Part shown: one piece after another, positions 1 to 8,227 of the stretch
How positions within the stretch are numbered: the first letter of the stretch is position 1
How the letters are laid out: each line of letters opens with the position of its first letter
Assembly (NCBI GenBank): GCA_964550655.1
Contig: CAZKAQ010000018.1
Location: 1 to 47,743 of the forward strand
Direction of reading: 5' to 3'
Length of the DNA: 47,743 nucleotides
Origin: GCA-1730015 sp964550655
GTDB taxonomy: Bacteria; Pseudomonadota; Gammaproteobacteria; Granulosicoccales; Granulosicoccaceae
Notes under the pieces: model-generated
What the model saw: only the letters and a program-made list of their open reading frames with translations
Databases searched by the model: none
What the model was told of the DNA's origin: nothing
Made by a program: the position numbers and the translations under genes

Positions 1-181
1 TACGTCGGGTTCTCTCAAGCAGCGCCTCTACACCGCCTTCTTCTACAGCCTCTTTGTAGCGATAAAACGTGTCCCGCGAGTACCCCATCATTTTACAAGC
101 CTGGGAAACATTGTGGAGCTCTTCAGCGAGATTCAACAGGCCGACTTTATGCGAAATGACTTTCTCTGTACTATTGATCAT
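1..181 (-). CDS. IS481-family transposase, N-terminal part (cut by window edge)
   Basis: Reading the minus strand from the ATG at 179-181 gives about 60 residues that run off the left edge. They begin MINSTEKVISHKVGLLNLAE and continue with a helix-turn-helix stretch around ACKMMGYSRDTFYRY, then an EEGGVEALLERTRR segment. This is the characteristic DNA-binding N-terminus of one IS481-family group, whose DDE integrase core would lie outside the window. It would catalyse transposition of the element at 1-308. Whether the rest of the gene is intact cannot be seen. Confidence 0.8.
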   Translation of the reverse strand, partial: MINSTEKVISHKVGLLNLAEELHNVSQACKMMGYSRDTFYRYKEAVEEGGVEALLERTRR

Positions 182-308
182 GAGGGTTGCCTCTTAAGTT
201 TTAATTGAAAGATTGCACTTCCATTAAAACCGGTAACCCTCACTTTTTAAAGACTGTTTCCAGCCTCTTTTCTAAAGTAAAGTGTCAGATTAAGTCTGAA
301 CTTCTACA
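1..308 (-). mobile_element. Right-hand end of an IS481-family insertion sequence
   Basis: The transposase start at 181 is followed by about 100 bases of AT-rich leader. A likely terminal inverted repeat lies at about 281-308; on the minus strand it starts TGTAGAAGTTCAGACTTAAT, reading inward from the element's outer end. TG/CA outer ends and a sequence of this kind fit IS481 elements as I remember them. The partner repeat and any target duplication lie outside the window, so the exact end is inferred. The element would end about 137 bp beyond the 3' end of tRNA-Glu. Confidence 0.55.
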
Positions 309-444
309 ACTTACGGCACGTGTTACTTTTTCTGTCATTGGCACGGCTCATAGTGGATGAGCCGGCATGCTCTCAATGGCTCCCTAAACTGTAAATGGTG
401 TCTTTCGCTGGGTGCTTACCTTGTAGACGCTGAGAAAGGATAGA
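309..444. other. Gap between the IS end and tRNA-Glu, with one hairpin
   Basis: No gene seen. A perfect 7-bp stem (GGCTCAT/ATGAGCC, 345-363) with a 5-base loop lies downstream of the tRNA in the tRNA's direction of transcription. No T-run follows it directly, so calling it the tRNA terminator would be weak. Confidence 0.4.
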
Positions 445-520
445 TGGCGTCCCCTAGGGGATTCGAACCCCTGTTACCGCCGTGAAAGGGCGGTGTCCTA
501 GGCCTCTAGACGAAGGGGAC
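445..520 (-). tRNA. tRNA-Glu (anticodon TTC)
   Basis: On the minus strand the 76-base sequence folds as a complete cloverleaf. The acceptor stem GTCCCCT pairs with AGGGGAC. The anticodon loop CTTTCAC carries the TTC anticodon. The T-arm loop GTTCGAATC is canonical, and the 3' CCA is encoded in the DNA. It closely resembles bacterial tRNA-Glu(UUC). It charges glutamate for GAA/GAG decoding and for tetrapyrrole synthesis. A good promoter lies just upstream. Confidence 0.96.
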
Positions 521-541
521 ACAGATGGTGGCAAGCCAGCA

Positions 542-570
542 AGGATAATCCTGAGTTCGGTATTTGTCAA
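542..570 (-). promoter_or_regulatory. Sigma-70 promoter of tRNA-Glu
   Basis: On the minus strand a perfect -35 TTGACA (565-570) is separated by 17 bp from a -10-like TATCCT (542-547). Transcription would start near 535, about 15 bases before the mature tRNA 5' end at 520. Confidence 0.55.
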
Positions 571-673
571 CAAACCTGGTGTTTGATTTCCTGCTGATCA
601 GGCAGTCGTTGCCGATGGATATTTTCAATTAACTTACCTGCCGTTTCAGTCGTCAAAAAGCCCTATCCTTACT

Positions 674-713
674 AACCTTTCTGCCCAAATAAATGTAACA
701 ATACAGAAAGGTT
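674..713. promoter_or_regulatory. 10-bp inverted repeat upstream of the liv operon
   Basis: AACCTTTCTG (674-683) and CAGAAAGGTT (704-713) are perfect inverted copies separated by 20 AT-rich bases, about 100 bp before the binding-protein start. It could be an operator around the promoter or a hairpin in the leader. No matching regulator gene is adjacent. Confidence 0.35.
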
Positions 714-809
714 GTGTGTTGGCTTGCCGACGCCTCCCCTGGAGAAAAGGCCGACCGCTTTGGCCTGACTAAATTTTTACGTGAGCCCAAGCTCAATAGA
801 GAGAATTCT

Positions 810-1997
810 ATGAAAAAACTATTAATTTCCGCCGCTGTGGCGACGGGTATGACTGCGGCCAGCGCCGCGTCTGCAGAAGAAATCAAGCTCGGTGTATTCC
901 TCGGCTTAACTGGTCCAATTGAATCACTTGTTGCCAATATGGCGCCTGCTGCTGAAGCTGCGATTGCCGAAGTGTCGGAATCAGGCAAATTGCTGGATGG
1001 TACAACTGTGGTTGCGGTGCGCGCGGACACAACTTGTGTTGATTCAGCGGCGGCACAATCTGCTATTGAACGTTTGATTACTGCGGACAAAGTCTCTGGT
1101 GTGGTTGGTGGTGACTGCTCTGGTGTGACCACGGCGGCACTAACCAACGTTGCTCTGCCCAATGGCATGGTGATGATATCTCCATCTGCTACCTCACCGG
1201 CGCTTTCAACTGTGAAAGACAATGATCTGTTTTTCAGAACCGCACCTTCCGATGCGCGGCAGGGTGTTGTGATGACCGATATCATCATGGATCGTGACAT
1301 AAAAGAAGTTGCGGTCACTTACACCAATAATGATTACGGCAAAGGTTTGGCCGATGCGTTTCAGACTGCGTTCGAAGAAGCCGGCGGTTCAGTGACTATC
1401 TCTGCATCACACGAAGATGGTAAAGCTGATTACTCTGCAGAAGTAGGCGCACTGGCTTCAGCAGGTGGTGAAGTGCTTGTAGTTGCCGGATATCTTGATC
1501 AGGGTGGTAAAGGAATTATTCAAGGCTCACTCGACACTGGTGCTTTCGAGACATTCGTACTGCCTGATGGCATGGTTGGCGACGCGCTTCCTGAAGCCGT
1601 TGGTCCAGATCTAAATGGCTCATTTGGTCAGGCACCGGGTACTGATAGTGCAGGTGCTGGCAAGCTCGTTGAGTTGGCTGGCGATAGCTATGATGCAAGC
1701 TCTCCGTTCGCCGCTGAAAGCTACGATGCAGCTGCTCTTATTATGCTGGCTATGCAGGCAGCGGGTTCTACTGATCCTGAAGAGTACAAATCGAAAGTGA
1801 TGGATGTTGCGAATGCCCCTGGTGAGCAGATTCTTCCCGGTGAACTTGCAAAGGCACTGGAAATTCTGGCTGACGGTGGTGAGATCGATTATGTTGGTGC
1901 ATCCAACGTAGAGTTGATCGGTGCTGGTGAGAGTGCTGGCAACTATCGTGAAATCGAAATCAAAGACGGCGCCCTGTCTACTGTAGGCTACCGCTAG
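810..1997 (+). CDS. Branched-chain amino acid type ABC transporter, periplasmic substrate-binding protein
   Basis: This is the soluble receptor that captures the substrate in the periplasm and hands it to the LivHM-like permease. The 395-residue product starts with a clear Sec signal peptide (MKKLLISAAVATGMTAASAA, cleavage near AASAEE), followed by the type-I periplasmic fold opening EIKLGVFLGLTGPIES typical of LivJ/urea/amide receptors. The ATG at 810 is chosen because it starts the signal peptide and has GAGAG upstream; an in-frame extension to 714 is possible but would bury the signal. It is first in a five-gene operon, with a hairpin directly after it that could stabilise its mRNA. The true substrate (branched-chain amino acid, amide or other amino compound) cannot be read from the sequence. 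Confidence 0.9.
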   Translation: MKKLLISAAVATGMTAASAASAEEIKLGVFLGLTGPIESLVANMAPAAEAAIAEVSESGKLLDGTTVVAVRADTTCVDSAAAQSAIERLITADKVSGVVGGDCSGVTTAALTNVALPNGMVMISPSATSPALSTVKDNDLFFRTAPSDARQGVVMTDIIMDRDIKEVAVTYTNNDYGKGLADAFQTAFEEAGGSVTISASHEDGKADYSAEVGALASAGGEVLVVAGYLDQGGKGIIQGSLDTGAFETFVLPDGMVGDALPEAVGPDLNGSFGQAPGTDSAGAGKLVELAGDSYDASSPFAAESYDAAALIMLAMQAAGSTDPEEYKSKVMDVANAPGEQILPGELAKALEILADGGEIDYVGASNVELIGAGESAGNYREIEIKDGALSTVGYR

Positions 1998-2009
1998 TCT
2001 TATACCTTC

Positions 2010-2032
2010 AAGTGGCCCGTTCAGGGCCACTT
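2010..2032 (+). terminator. Intercistronic hairpin after the binding-protein gene
   Basis: A perfect 9-bp stem AAGTGGCCC/GGGCCACTT with a 5-base loop lies 12 bases after the stop codon. It lacks a T-run, so it is more likely an mRNA-stabilising or partial attenuating hairpin that raises receptor over transporter expression than a full terminator. Confidence 0.6.
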
Positions 2033-2145
2033 ACCTGTTTGCTACGTCCGAATAGTAAAATATCTGAATACTTCCCGATCTGTTTTTAGGTCATTACTAC
2101 ATGACTGATACTCTTCAACCTAACTCGTGAAACCTGGCTGATAAC

Positions 2146-2922
2146 ATGATCAGAGTCGAGCAGCTGACGAAGCGATTTGGCGGCCTTGCGGCAGTAAACA
2201 ATGCATCCTTGCAAATAGCAGATGGCTCAATTACAGGACTGATTGGTCCCAACGGTGCGGGTAAGACCACATTGTTTAACGTGATAGCCGGTGTTCATGC
2301 CCCGACGTCGGGCAAAGTCTGGCTTGATGGTGAAGATATAACCGGCCTGCCTCCACACGAATTGTTTAACAAGGGTATGTTGCGTACCTTTCAGATTGCG
2401 CATGAATTTTCATCGCTGACTGTGCGGGAAAATCTGATGATGGTGCCGCCTGATCAGTCAGGTGAGTCATTGCGGGATGTCTGGTTTCGTGGTTCACAAG
2501 TTCGACAGAGAGAGCAACAGGTAAAAGAAAAGGCTGACGAAGTCATAGATTTTTTGCAGATAGCGCATGTAGCAGACGAGCTTGCCGGCAATTTGTCGGG
2601 TGGGCAGAAAAAGTTGCTTGAGCTTGGCCGCACGATGATGGTTGATGCAAAAATCGTGTTTCTCGATGAAGTGGGAGCCGGTGTTAACAGAACATTATTA
2701 AACACCATTGGTGATGCCATCATCCGGCTTAATCAGGAGCGTGGCTACACGTTCTGTGTTATCGAACACGACATGGATTTTATAGACAAGCTCTGCAATC
2801 CGGTTATTGTTATGGCTGAGGGTTCTGTACTCGCTGAAGGAACACTTGCAGAAATTAAAGCCAATGAACAAGTGATAGAAGCTTATCTGGGTACCGGGCT
2901 AAAGAACAAGGCAGTGTCGTGA
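2146..2922 (+). CDS. LivG-like ABC transporter ATP-binding protein
   Basis: One of two ATPases powering the uptake system. The 258-residue product has Walker A GPNGAGKT (residues 34-41), the signature LSGGQKK, and a Walker B ending in FLDEVGAGVN. The usual P after DE is replaced by V, which is tolerated in some LivG proteins. The C-terminal half ends in the LivG-type AYLGTG segment. It sits between the receptor gene and the second ATPase gene with a 10-bp downstream gap. The length is normal for LivG (about 255). Confidence 0.92.
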   Translation: MIRVEQLTKRFGGLAAVNNASLQIADGSITGLIGPNGAGKTTLFNVIAGVHAPTSGKVWLDGEDITGLPPHELFNKGMLRTFQIAHEFSSLTVRENLMMVPPDQSGESLRDVWFRGSQVRQREQQVKEKADEVIDFLQIAHVADELAGNLSGGQKKLLELGRTMMVDAKIVFLDEVGAGVNRTLLNTIGDAIIRLNQERGYTFCVIEHDMDFIDKLCNPVIVMAEGSVLAEGTLAEIKANEQVIEAYLGTGLKNKAVS

Positions 2923-2932
2923 GGTATCAATC

Positions 2933-3637
2933 ATGAGTTATCTCATCGGAGAGCAGATGACCGGTGGCTATGGTGGTGCAGATATTTTGCACGATTGCAC
3001 CATCGCTGCAGAAAAAGGCGAGATCGCAGTGATTGTCGGGCCGAACGGCGCTGGAAAATCCACTGCAATGAAAGCAGTATTTGGTATGTTGAGTCTTCGC
3101 AAGGGCCGGGTGGTACTTGATGGTGAAGATATCACCCAACTGACACCGCAGGATCGGGTTGCCAAAGGCATGGCATTTGTGCCACAGAACAATAATGTTT
3201 TTCCGTCTATGTCTGTGCAGGAAAACCTCGAGATGGGTGCTTTTTTACGCCGCGACGATATCAATACCACCATGGAGCAGGTGTTTGAGCTATTCCCGAT
3301 CCTAAAAGAGAAGCGTCGTCAGAATGCTGGTGAATTATCCGGTGGACAGCGTCAGCAGGTAGCAGTTGGCCGCTCTCTAATGACGCAGCCCAAATTGCTC
3401 ATGCTTGATGAACCGACTGCCGGTGTGTCACCTATTGTGATGGATGAATTGTTTGATCGCATTATTGAGGTAGCGCGTACCGGTATCTCGATTCTAATGG
3501 TTGAGCAAAACGCACGGCAGGCATTGAATATTGCAGACAAGGGCTACGTTTTGGTGCAGGGGGAAAACCGTTACACCGATACCGGCGAAGCATTGTTGAA
3601 CGATCCTGAAGTTCGCAAGAGCTTCCTGGGTGGGTAA
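2933..3637 (+). CDS. LivF-like ABC transporter ATP-binding protein
   Basis: Second ATPase of the branched-chain type importer; it pairs with the preceding LivG-like subunit on the cytoplasmic face. The 234 residues include Walker A GPNGAGKS (about 36-43), the signature LSGGQRQQVAVGRSLM, Walker B LLMLDEPTAGVSP and the LivF-type switch region MVEQNARQAL. A GAGG ribosome site lies 8 bases before the ATG at 2933. Length and motifs are standard for LivF. Confidence 0.93.
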   Translation: MSYLIGEQMTGGYGGADILHDCTIAAEKGEIAVIVGPNGAGKSTAMKAVFGMLSLRKGRVVLDGEDITQLTPQDRVAKGMAFVPQNNNVFPSMSVQENLEMGAFLRRDDINTTMEQVFELFPILKEKRRQNAGELSGGQRQQVAVGRSLMTQPKLLMLDEPTAGVSPIVMDELFDRIIEVARTGISILMVEQNARQALNIADKGYVLVQGENRYTDTGEALLNDPEVRKSFLGG

Positions 3638-3668
3638 AGAATAGTGGATAAAGAAATAAGGTTGCCCA

Positions 3669-4682
3669 ATGTCTGAACCGCTAAATGCATTTGTACTTAT
3701 ATCAAACTTTGTTCTGGTGCCGGCAGTCGCTTATGGCAGTCAGCTGGCGCTGGGTGCACTGGGTGTCACTCTCATCTACGGCATTCTGCGTTTTTCGAAT
3801 TTTGCCCATGGTGACACGATGGCGTTTGGCACTATGTTCACCATCCTGTTTACCTGGTGGTTTCAGTCAATGGGTCTCAGCCTCGGGCCACTGCCGACCG
3901 CCTTGCTGGCACTGCCGTTTGGCATCATAGTCTGTGCCTTGTTTGTGTTGCTAAGTGACAGGCTGGTTTATCGCTATTACAGAAAACAGCGCGCAGATCC
4001 GGTTATATATGTCATTGCATCGGTCGGAGTGATGTTTGTGATGAATGGTCTGGTGCGGTTTATTATCGGGCCTGATGATCAGAACTTTGCCGATGGTGAG
4101 CGCTTTATTATCAAGGCGCGTGAGTTTAAGCAAATGACCGGCTTATCTGAAGGGGTCTCTATTAAAGTCAGCCAGGGCATCACCGTGGTTACAATGATCG
4201 TGGTGGTTGCCGCTCTGTTCTGGTTTTTAAATAGAACCAGAACCGGTAAGTCTATGCGCGCCTACTCTGATAACGAAGACCTTGCTCTCTTGTCGGGTAT
4301 TAATCCGGATAGGGTAGTAATGGTAACCTGGATGCTTGCAGCCGCACTCGCAACGATAGCTGGTACGTTGTACGGGCTGGATAAGTCATTTAAGCCGTTT
4401 ACTTATTTTCAATTGTTGTTGCCTATTTTTGCATCAGCCATTGTCGGTGGTTTGGGCAATCCGCTTGGTGCTATTGCCGGTGGCTTTGTTATCGCGTTTT
4501 CAGAAATTACGGTAACTTATGCTTATAAAAAATTCGCCAACTATATTGTGCCCGGTGACTGGAAAGCTGACGGACTGATGCAGTTGCTCTCTACCAACTA
4601 CAAGTTCGCAGTGAGCTTTTTAATTTTGTTATTGGTGCTGCTGTTCAGACCGACCGGTATATTTAAGGGGAAAGCAGTATGA
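3669..4682 (+). CDS. LivH-like ABC transporter permease
   Basis: Inner-membrane permease of the branched-chain amino acid type importer. The 337-residue product is strongly hydrophobic, with about eight membrane segments. It carries the LivH hallmarks GVTLIYGILRFSNFAHGD near the N-terminus and AIVGGLGNPLGAIAGGFVI near residue 260. Its stop codon overlaps the start of the next permease by four bases (ATGA), which implies translational coupling. It is a little longer than E. coli LivH (about 308). Confidence 0.92.
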   Translation: MSEPLNAFVLISNFVLVPAVAYGSQLALGALGVTLIYGILRFSNFAHGDTMAFGTMFTILFTWWFQSMGLSLGPLPTALLALPFGIIVCALFVLLSDRLVYRYYRKQRADPVIYVIASVGVMFVMNGLVRFIIGPDDQNFADGERFIIKAREFKQMTGLSEGVSIKVSQGITVVTMIVVVAALFWFLNRTRTGKSMRAYSDNEDLALLSGINPDRVVMVTWMLAAALATIAGTLYGLDKSFKPFTYFQLLLPIFASAIVGGLGNPLGAIAGGFVIAFSEITVTYAYKKFANYIVPGDWKADGLMQLLSTNYKFAVSFLILLLVLLFRPTGIFKGKAV

Positions 4683-5989
4683 TCAGCTCTCTTCGCAATG
4701 TTGTGTACTTTCTGATCATGGCAGGTCTGATTGTACTGGTCGGGCAAATGCAGAGCTGGAATGTTGCTCTGTCTATTTTAAACCTGTGCCTCATTTCCTC
4801 GATCATGGCGTTAGGTGTAAATATTCAGTGGGGTTACGCAGGGTTGTTTAATGTCGGGGTTATGGGGTTTGCAGCGCTTGGCGGACTGGCAGCTATGTTG
4901 ATTTCCATGCCACCGGTTACCGAGGCCTGGGAAGCCGCTGGTACTGGCGCATTGACAGGCTTGCTGATCTTTGTCGCCACTGCAGTAGCGGCGCTGCTGG
5001 TTTATAGAAAACTTGCCAAAGGAACGCTTCGAACCACGCTGGTGATGGCGATAGTAATCTGCGGTAGTGTTTTACTGCGGATCTTTTTTGATCCGACGAC
5101 TGCTACCATTGAAAAAGTTAACCCGGCTGCCACCGGATACCTTGGCGGGTTCGGATTGCCCGTGTTACTGGCATGGCCTGTTGGTGGAATGATTGCAGGA
5201 GCGGTAGCCTGGGTGGTGGGTAAGATAACCCTGGGTCTGCGTTCGGATTACCTTGCTATTGCCACGCTCGGTATCTCGGAGATCATTGTTGCCGTGCTTA
5301 AGCATGAAGACTGGCTGACTCGCGGCGTTAAGAACGTTAACGGTATTCCTCGTCCTGTGCCTTATGAAATTAACTTGCAAAGTGCCGAATGGTTTTTAAC
5401 GCTTTGCGAGAGACTGGGTGCTGATCCTGTGACCTTTTCAAGTGTCTTCGTCAAACTTTGCTATACGATTTTATTTGCCACAGTACTATTGTTAATTCTG
5501 TGGCTGTCAGAGAAAGCTTTGCGCTCACCGTGGGGCAGAATGATGCGTGCGATACGCGATAACGAAGTCTCTGCCAATGCGATGGGTAAAGACATCACTG
5601 CCAGGCACCTACAGGTATTTGTATTAGGTTCGATTGTGGTGGGTATTGCCGGCGCTATGCTGACAACACTTGATGGTCAGTTAACACCGGCAAGTTATCA
5701 ACCGTTGCGATTTACCTTTCTTATCTGGGTAATGGTGATTGTCGGTGGATCGGGGAACAACTGGGGTGCAGTGCTGGGTGGATTTGTTATCTGGTTTTTC
5801 TGGATTGAGGCTGAACCTTTGGGTCTTTGGTTAATGGATGTACTGACCTCTGGTATGGCCACAGACAATCCGCTGCGACTGCACTTAATAGAGTCGGCAG
5901 CGCATATGCGGTTGATGACTATGGGACTGATTCTGCTTTTGGCACTTCGCTTTAGTCCCAGGGGACTGATTCCGGAGCGCAGGCAGTAG
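4679..5989 (+). CDS. LivM-like ABC transporter permease
   Basis: Second permease subunit. The 436 residues are hydrophobic throughout and contain the LivM signatures NIQWGYAGLFNVGVMGFAALGG (split around residues 48-70), SDYLAIATLGISEI and GGSGNNWGAVLGG. It ends in the typical FSPRGLIPERR tail that follows the last helix. Start and upstream stop share ATGA. It closes the operon and a strong intrinsic terminator follows 16 bases later. Receptor-first gene order, with ATPases before permeases, differs from E. coli livKHMGF. Confidence 0.92.
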   Translation: MISSLRNVVYFLIMAGLIVLVGQMQSWNVALSILNLCLISSIMALGVNIQWGYAGLFNVGVMGFAALGGLAAMLISMPPVTEAWEAAGTGALTGLLIFVATAVAALLVYRKLAKGTLRTTLVMAIVICGSVLLRIFFDPTTATIEKVNPAATGYLGGFGLPVLLAWPVGGMIAGAVAWVVGKITLGLRSDYLAIATLGISEIIVAVLKHEDWLTRGVKNVNGIPRPVPYEINLQSAEWFLTLCERLGADPVTFSSVFVKLCYTILFATVLLLILWLSEKALRSPWGRMMRAIRDNEVSANAMGKDITARHLQVFVLGSIVVGIAGAMLTTLDGQLTPASYQPLRFTFLIWVMVIVGGSGNNWGAVLGGFVIWFFWIEAEPLGLWLMDVLTSGMATDNPLRLHLIESAAHMRLMTMGLILLLALRFSPRGLIPERRQ

Positions 5990-6005
5990 AAGAAGGTAGT
6001 CGATA

Positions 6006-6041
6006 TTCAACCTTCCGGTTAGCCGGAGGGTTGAATTTTTT
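6006..6041 (+). terminator. Rho-independent terminator of the liv operon
   Basis: A 13-bp stem (6006-6018 with 6023-6035, one G-T pair) with a TTAG loop is followed by six T. It sits just after the LivM-like gene and just before the 3' end of the convergent gene at 6049-6408. Confidence 0.93.
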
Positions 6042-6048
6042 CAAGTGG

Positions 6049-6408
6049 CTACTGCTTTTTTTCCAGCTGCTCGATAATAGCGGCGGCTTGTTCCGGTGAT
6101 AATTTTTCGAAGGCTTTCAGCCCGCCGATAATCAGCAGATTGTTTTCTGCATCGAATCGAGCTGAGACATCGCCTTGTTCACCGGAAATGATCAGAGCAC
6201 CGTCTTTTACGGTAGCTGGAAAGCGAACTTTTTCGAATTCAGAAAGTACGTTCTCACGGATAAACTCGGCGCTTAGAGCTTCGCCTTCTTTGGTGATCTT
6301 CAATACTTCTTTTCCGCCTGACACCCAGGGGCCGAGAAATTCATCTGCCGCATTGGCACTGCTGAAGGTAAGTATAGAGAGGGCAATCGAAGCGATAAGG
6401 GCTTTCAT
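6049..6408 (-). CDS. Small exported protein of unknown function
   Basis: The product is 119 residues. It begins with a Sec signal peptide (MKALIASIALSILTFSSANA, cleavage before ADEF) and continues as a mixed beta-rich domain with no Cys and a charged C-terminus ending EQLEKKQ. The ATG at 6408 is chosen because it begins the signal peptide and AGGAA lies upstream; a longer frame to 6582 has no ribosome site. It converges on the liv operon. I do not recognise the family; the small size and repeated short beta motifs would fit a periplasmic lipocalin-like or META-type domain, but that is only a guess. Confidence 0.75.
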   Translation of the reverse strand: MKALIASIALSILTFSSANAADEFLGPWVSGGKEVLKITKEGEALSAEFIRENVLSEFEKVRFPATVKDGALIISGEQGDVSARFDAENNLLIIGGLKAFEKLSPEQAAAIIEQLEKKQ

Positions 6409-6917
6409 ATTGTAAGTTCCTGGAATATTGGTTTGATCCAAGTGGAAATTTGGATAACTGTTGATTTCAGACGTGTTTGCGTGAACGGTTTCCGGTACCC
6501 GCAGAGGCACCACCGAAAACGAGAGTGCCACAGTGAAATGCTGCCTTTTTGCCTTGACACTCATGGCCGGCGGGCTACGCACGTGTACATTAGATGGTGA
6601 TTAACAGTGAGTGATCTCCCAGCGTCAGCGCATGCAATTAAATTACCATAATTTGATCTTGCTCTCGACCTCCAACACCGTTCTGATATCGACTTAAAGA
6701 AGCAATTTGAACTGTTTGTAATTTTCATATCCGTGCCCATCTATTGCCTGGATGTGAATTACCGGTTGATGATACAAGTTACCAAGACTGCTGTTAGTCT
6801 GTGTGGCAGAACTTATAATAGTGCAAAAAAACCGGCCTGTGCGTGTGTGTTTATGCCCGTCTTGTGAATGCACTATTTTCATTACATTACTAATTTTAAT
6901 TTATCCGGGCAGGTGCC
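6409..6917. other. Divergent intergenic region with promoter and inverted repeat
   Basis: About 500 bases without a convincing gene. For the plus strand a perfect -10 TATAAT is at 6814-6819, with only a weak -35 near 6791. AATAGTGCA (6817-6825) and TGCACTATT (6869-6877) form a perfect 9-bp inverted repeat that overlaps the -10 and extends into the predicted leader of the TPR gene, so an operator or leader hairpin is plausible. Confidence 0.45.
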
Positions 6918-8213
6918 ATGATCTCCGATGCAGATGAGCTGCTGAATCAGTCGCGCGAAAGCTCGCTCCGTTCAAGATGTGATTCAATGTCACTTGTGCA
7001 GCGTGCTCTTGAGATTGATGCGGAGCACTCGCTGGCCCACGCCACTCGGGGTTTGTATTACTACTCGGAACGTCATCGGCGTAATCGCGGAGTTGTAAAA
7101 GAGTGTGTCACCGCAAGTGCGAGGTATCTGCAGGCATCAGATGCGAAAGCAGGCCATTATTGCCGCGCGCTTACTGCCGCAAGTTCAGGTGATGCTGCAT
7201 CAATGGTATTTCATCTCGAGCAACAGTTGCTTGATGATCCACTGGATATTAATGCCCTCAAACTGTGTCAGTCAGAGTTGTTCTGGTTGGGTGAAATGCA
7301 ATGGTCTGCCTCAATATCGGATTCGGTAGAAAAACACTGGGACAATAGCTGCAGGTATTACAGTGATTTTCTTGCTATTCGTGCATTTGATTTAGAAGAA
7401 ACCGGGCACTACAAAGCTGCTGAAATGTGTGGCAGGCAAGCCGTGGAAATGAATCCATCTGATGTCTGGGGGACACATGCGGTAGCTCACGTTATGTACA
7501 TGCAGGGGCGTAGTCGTGATGGTGCAGACTGGCTTGATAGTTTACATCGTGGTGGTCACTGGCAGGGACTGGGTCAGATGGTGTTGCATTTATGGTGGCA
7601 TAGAGCTTTATTTCATTTGCTCAGCGGTGAACATGATGCAGCCTTAGCTGTGTACGATGATTATCTACGCAACTTTGAGATAGATTTGATTGCAGCATTG
7701 CCTGATCTTTATCTCGATCTGCAAAACGCAACGTCACTGCTTTTAAGATTGGAGTTTCTAAACGTTGATGTCGGTGCGCGCTGGTCAGCACTGTCAGAGA
7801 TCTGCGCCGAAAGAATCAACGACGACAGCAATGCATTCAGTTGCGCACACTATGTTGTAGTGCTGGCTGCTGATGAGCGTTTTGCTCAGGCACAGAGCTT
7901 GATTGACTGTATGTCTGAGGCTTCTCTAAACGGCAGCAGCATAGCCGCAGGTTTCGGTAATGCAGCAGTTCCCGCTGGAGTCGCTGCAGTTGCGCATCGC
8001 AAGGGTGACTATCGCAAGGTGATCAATACACTGATGCCGCTCAGGTATAGAATGCAGCAGATGGGAGGCAGCCATGCACAGCGTGAAGTCTTTATGCTAA
8101 TGCTGGCTGATGCGCTGCAGCGTGAAGGTGAAGCTGATTTGTTACAGAAACTGTCGCTGGACTTGCGTGAAACAGGTTTTGAAGATGTTATGGCACAGCG
8201 TATTATAAGGTAG
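6918..8213 (+). CDS. TTC38-like tetratricopeptide repeat protein
   Basis: The 431-residue, all-helical, soluble protein has no signal peptide. It contains TPR-like repeats from about residue 25 (VQRALEIDAEHSLAHATRG) through the middle. The segment WGTHAVAHVMYMQGRSRDG followed by a Trp/His-rich stretch ending HLWWHRALFHLL is the hallmark of the TTC38 (tetratricopeptide repeat 38) family. The molecular role of that family in bacteria is not established. It lies directly upstream of a GrdB-like gene with a 14-base gap, so the two are probably co-transcribed and may act in one process. Confidence 0.8.
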   Translation: MISDADELLNQSRESSLRSRCDSMSLVQRALEIDAEHSLAHATRGLYYYSERHRRNRGVVKECVTASARYLQASDAKAGHYCRALTAASSGDAASMVFHLEQQLLDDPLDINALKLCQSELFWLGEMQWSASISDSVEKHWDNSCRYYSDFLAIRAFDLEETGHYKAAEMCGRQAVEMNPSDVWGTHAVAHVMYMQGRSRDGADWLDSLHRGGHWQGLGQMVLHLWWHRALFHLLSGEHDAALAVYDDYLRNFEIDLIAALPDLYLDLQNATSLLLRLEFLNVDVGARWSALSEICAERINDDSNAFSCAHYVVVLAADERFAQAQSLIDCMSEASLNGSSIAAGFGNAAVPAGVAAVAHRKGDYRKVINTLMPLRYRMQQMGGSHAQREVFMLMLADALQREGEADLLQKLSLDLRETGFEDVMAQRIIR

Positions 8214-8227
8214 CGGAGTTGCCTGCC

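Noticed and set aside
653..1318. Long antisense frame opposite the receptor gene
   Set aside because: It lies entirely opposite a well-supported coding sequence and has no family resemblance or ribosome site.
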